From positions 8,040,396 to 8,104,395 of the forward strand of contig NC_063051.1 of NCBI RefSeq assembly GCF_018812025.1: a stretch of DNA of 64,000 nucleotides, read 5' to 3'. Position numbers and translations under genes: made by a program. Positions 60,646 to 64,000 of the stretch are shown piece after piece (position 1 is the stretch's first letter; every line of letters starts with the position of its first letter). The stretch comes from Megalobrama amblycephala (lineage: Eukaryota; Chordata; Actinopteri; Cypriniformes; Xenocyprididae). Under the pieces are notes generated by a model, which worked only from the letters and a program-made list of their open reading frames with translations, searched no databases and was not told the DNA's origin.

Positions 60646-62125
60646 ACAGTGGTGGTCAGAATTATTGGCACCCTTGGTAAATATGATCAAAAATGACTGT
60701 AAAAATAAATCTGAATTGTTTATCCTTTTGATCTGTAATTCATAAAATTTGCAAAAATCTAACCTTTCATTGAAGGAAAAGAATTGAAAGTGGGGGGAAA
60801 ATCAGATTATGAAATAAATGTTTTTCTCCAAAACACTTTGGCCACAATTATTGGCACCCCTAGAATATTTTATGAGTAAAATATCTCTGAAGTATATTCC
60901 CATTCATATTTACATTTTTTTAGCACACCAGGGTGATCATGAACATGAAATTGTCCAGCCGAGACTTCCTGTTCCGCGGGAGTATAAACATGAGGAAACA
61001 CAAAGGCCAAATTCCCTTAATCATTCATCACAATGAGAAAAACCAAAGAATATAGTTCTGATGTGCAGCAAAAGATTGTTGAGCTTCACAAAATAGAAAG
61101 TGGCTGTAAAATAATAGCTAAAGCACTGAAAATCCCCATTTCCACCATCAGGACAATTGAGAAGTTCCAATTAACTAAAGATGTTACAAATCTGCCTGGA
61201 AGAGGATGAGTGTCTAAATCATAGTAATGCATGGTGAGGAGGAAAGTTTGAGTGGCCAAAGACTCTTCAAGGATCACAGTATCAATCCTCCAGCATATTC
61301 AGTTGTCAGTCAAGACTGGAACTTCAAACGGGACCAGCTTCTATGGTCAGATGAAACTAAAAAAAGAGCTTTTTGGCAGCAAACCCACCAGATGGGTTTG
61401 GTGCACACATGGATAAAAAGTACCCCATGCCCACGGTTAAATATACTGCTGGATCTTTAATGTTGTGTGCCTATTTTTCTGCTGGAGGTCCTGGACATCT
61501 TGTTCAGATACATGGTATCATGGATTCTATCAAATATCAACAGATAAAAATTCAAAACCTGACAGCTTCTGTTAGAAATCCAATAATGGGCTATGATTGG
61601 ATCTTCCATTAGGACAATGATCCAAAACAAAAATCAAAACCAACACAAAAATGTGTCAATGAGCCCAAAATGAAGCTTCTGCCATGGCCGTCCCAGTCTC
61701 CTGATCTGAACCCTAAAGAAAATGAGTGGCGTGAACTGAAGAGAAGAAGCACCAACATGGAGCTGGGAATCTGAAGGATCTGGAGAGATTCTGTATGAAG
61801 GAATGGTCTCTGATCTCTTGTCAGGTGTTCTCCAAACTCATCAGGCATTATAGAAGACGACTCAGAGCTGTTATCCTGGCAAAAGGAGGTTGCAAAAATG
61901 ATTGAATAAAAGGGTGCCAATAATTGTGGCCAACGTGTTTTGTAGATAAACATTTATTTCATAATGTGACTTTCCCCCCACTTTCAATTCTTTTTCTTCA
62001 ATGAAAGGTTAGACTTTTGCTAATTTTATGAATTAAAGATCAAAAGGATAAACAATGCAGATTTATTTTTACAGTCATCTTTGATCATATTTACCAAGGG
62101 TGCCAATAATTCTGACCACCACTGT
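60646..62125 (+). mobile_element. Tc1-like transposon with IR/DR structure, defective
   Basis: About 215-bp terminal inverted repeats begin CAGTGGTGGTCAGAATTATT and end AATTCTGACCACCACTG. Each repeat carries two direct copies of the ATTATTGGCACCC core (outer at 60660 and inner at 60847 on the left), the IR/DR layout of Sleeping-Beauty-type elements. A TA dinucleotide precedes the left end. The 1.48-kb length is close to a full Tc1 element (about 1.6 kb), with part of the coding region deleted. Confidence 0.88.
61034..61906 (+). pseudogene. Broken Tc1-like transposase
   Basis: Coding remnants in several frames. An N-terminal paired-type helix-turn-helix starts MRKTKEYSSDVQQKIVEL and ends LPGRG before a TGA at 61207-61209. 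Then comes the LLWSDETKK segment with the second catalytic aspartate region (about 61339-61365), and near 61690-61730 the [16 protein letters not shown] box that holds the last acidic residue of the DDE triad. Frame changes, a deletion between the first two blocks and internal stops show that it is inactive. Only the parts are described here. Confidence 0.85.
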
Positions 62126-62128
62126 GTG

Positions 62129-62129
<1 letters not shown>

Positions 62130-62170
<41 letters not shown>
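62130..62170. repeat. (AT)n microsatellite abutting the Tc1-like element
   Basis: About 19 TA units directly after the right terminal repeat, consistent with insertion into a TA-rich target. Confidence 0.9.
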
Positions 62171-62173
<3 letters not shown>

Positions 62174-62983
62174 CATTAAAGAAAAGAATTAATAATTTCC
62201 TTAAAGAAAAGATGTTTTTTTATTGTGACTATTTTTGATGTAATAATTTAGCACATTCCCCTCCCCCTCATAATTCTATATATTTATATTTCTTAATTTT
62301 TTTATTTCTTATATATTAAATATACATGCCCACACACACATATATGCACAGACACATTTATAAATTTGTTTTCTGATTTTTTTACACAATAGTTTTAACT
62401 TAATACAGTTCATGTGGGCAGAAAAATGTGCTTGACTGTCATAAAAATAATGTAATAATGTAAAAAAACAAACATACACTTCATTTTCTAAACGCATAAT
62501 ATAATTTCTTACATTCTTGTTTTCATTCTGGGGTAAAATATGACCTGGGTGTTTGTTTTTCTTTTGTGAGATTCTACCACAGCCAATGTAAACTACCTCT
62601 GAAAGGCTCCTAATGCAGATCATTTCAGAGAGGGAAGCGTGACCAATTGCTAATTTGTGCCCAGTATGATGGTAACTTTGATTTGGCCTTTCAGGGCAAC
62701 TGCAGTTGTTAGAATAAGAGGAGGGCGGAAGCTGTGTTACTGGTGGCAATAAGATTGTGGCCACACAGATTAGTCAGACAAACAGAGCAGTGATCCACAA
62801 ACAACACACAGAAGGATCAGGTGGAAGCCACCATCAGATTCCACACTGTCCTGTGCGTTTATGTAGCCAAACATATGGCAATGTTTATACCGAAACAGCA
62901 GAAGTTGAGCTGCACCTTGAAAACAGATTAGTAAGAATAACCACAGCTATTTCCCTTCATTTTGATAAACTTTATGCTCATAG

Positions 62984-63066
62984 GTCACAGACATTGATGG
63001 CGCTGTATCCAGGCAAGTATGTGAAGCTCGCTCAGACCACCAAAGACGGACCTTATAAAGCAACGG
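62984..63066 (+). CDS. Possible internal exon of an unknown gene
   Basis: An 83-nt stretch between an AG (CTCATAG) and a GT (GGGTAACA). It is more GC-rich than its surroundings, with one frame reading SQTLMALYPGKYVKLA then QTTKDGPYKATG. The same frame is open further upstream (from 62757), but that part has no exon-like composition. I do not recognise the peptide. It may be chance. Confidence 0.15.
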
Positions 63067-63067
63067 G

Positions 63068-63115
63068 TAACATCAGAATCAGAATGAAACTCTTTTGACA
63101 TTTATTTGGCACATA
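63068..63115 (+). repeat. Retroposon tail fragment
   Basis: ATCAGAATCAGAATGAAACTC followed by TTTATTTGGCAC resembles the common fish LINE/SINE tail AGAATCAGAATGAGCTTTATTGGC. Only the tail is seen. Confidence 0.45.
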
Positions 63116-63447
63116 CCGAGTAGTGTTTTCTGTCTGCCTAAAAGACAGATATTTGACCACTGGAGAATTTACAAAAATGTATTCTGGGGTGTAGAACTCA
63201 TCTTTTGGATGAGCATGACTTTCTGTCTAGAGCTCTGTTGGCAGTGAATTCAGACACACACTGTAAATCTGACTCGAGCTCAAGAGGTTTTTACAGTTTA
63301 AGATTATCCACTGAATTCAATTTCAATTTTAAAAAGGGTCCACAATTAATTGAGTACAATTTAATTATTTTGAATAAAAGTGTTCATTGGCTAATTAATA
63401 CATTTGAGCAAATATAAAAACTTTTTTCCTCATTTGTTTTGAACAGT

Positions 63448-63555
63448 ATACACTATTGGTCAAAGCTTTGGGGTAAATAAGATTAATAAAAAATTTTGTT
63501 TAAAAGAAGTTAATACTTTTATTCAACATGGATGAATTAAATTGATCAGTAAACT
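63448..63555 (-). mobile_element. Family A element, copy 8 (internally deleted)
   Basis: The terminal CACTATTGGTCAAAGCTTTGGGG is followed after only about 45 bp by AATACTTTTATTCAACATGG and AATTGATCAG, so the element body is deleted or only the right end remains. Confidence 0.6.
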
Positions 63556-64000
63556 ATGGAAGCTTGTTTCCGCCACTATATAAAAAAATAAAAAAAGTAA
63601 TGATTTTTTTCTCAGAATTGTGAGATAAAAAGTCGCATTTACCTTTTATATCAACTAAGTTATATTAACTTTATATCACCTAATTCTGACTTTATAACTT
63701 ATAATTCTGACTTTATATCACTCAATTCTGACTTTATATCTCGCAATTCTGACTTTATAACTCATAATTCTGACTTTATATCATGCAATACTGACTTTAA
63801 AACACAATTCTGACTTTATATCATGCAATTCTGACTTTATATCACTCAATACTGACTTTTTATCACTCAATTCTGACTTTATATCTTACAATTCTGACTT
63901 TATAACTCATAATTCTGACTTTATATCATGCATTTCTGACTTTATATCACTCAATTCTGTCTTTATATCTTACAATTCTGACTTTCTAACTCATAATTCT
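63556..64000. repeat. Tandem array of TTCTGACTTTATATC units, continuing past the window
   Basis: After GGAAGCTTGTTTCCGCC the sequence becomes more than 15 imperfect copies of a roughly 20-bp unit (AATTCTGACTTTATATCACTC and variants with ATCTTAC, ATCATGC or AACTCAT). Variants alternate in a higher-order pattern. The array runs to the right edge. The same unit occurs inverted at 44500-44715. Confidence 0.9.

Noticed and set aside
62309..62764. 151-codon minus-strand frame near the right end
   Set aside because: It runs through CA/TA-rich low complexity at its end, and I see no domain or splice evidence.
63556..64000. Tandem array considered as a CRISPR-like repeat
   Set aside because: The units are contiguous without unique spacers and the genome is vertebrate. 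It is a satellite-type repeat.

Overview
The window is a stretch of vertebrate nuclear DNA, almost certainly from a cyprinid-type teleost fish. It is AT-rich, with long introns, GT-AG splice sites, long (AT)n microsatellites and many copies of short DNA-transposon families familiar from carp and zebrafish genomes. It has no prokaryotic features. Reading exons across introns and joining them by splice phase gives five confident protein genes. All are short-exon genes, so most of their coding sequence lies in pieces below normal ORF length.

Layout. (1) 1-402, minus: atp5f1e, the ATP synthase epsilon subunit, cut by the left window edge. (2) 1830-8038, plus: a chmp4b-like ESCRT-III subunit in five exons, head-to-head with atp5f1e. 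(3) 11042-27667, plus: ahcy, S-adenosylhomocysteine hydrolase, in ten exons. (4) 33692-35118, minus: asip, the agouti signalling protein, in three coding exons, tail-to-tail with ahcy. (5) 43338-52700, plus: eif2s2, the eIF2 beta subunit, in nine exons. (6) 59.6-60.1 kb, minus: a weak candidate last exon of a further gene, at the place where synteny would put raly. The block eif2s2-asip-ahcy with chmp4b nearby matches human 20q11.22. Compared with human, the segment from ahcy to eif2s2 appears inverted relative to chmp4b.

The genes do not form a pathway. They are mainly housekeeping functions (respiration, membrane scission, methyl-cycle hydrolysis, translation initiation) plus one pigment-pattern secreted ligand. 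The shared order is a synteny block, not an operon.

The rest is dominated by mobile elements. There are three complete hAT-type elements with perfect 8-bp target duplications, one of them nested inside another. There is a TTAA-ended group (Kolobok-like) with fossil THAP-domain coding. A defective Tc1-like element has Sleeping-Beauty-style internal direct repeats, and a PIF/Harbinger fragment carries a Myb-like domain. A roughly 500-bp repeat family appears about eight times, and there are several palindromic MITEs. The most notable structural arrangement is a pair of inverted 0.95-kb TTAA elements flanking exons 3-7 of eif2s2. I found no RNA genes, CRISPR arrays or bacterial or viral genes. 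No wholly new system is evident. The best leads are the regulatory motifs, the inverted repeat pair and the transposon fossils.
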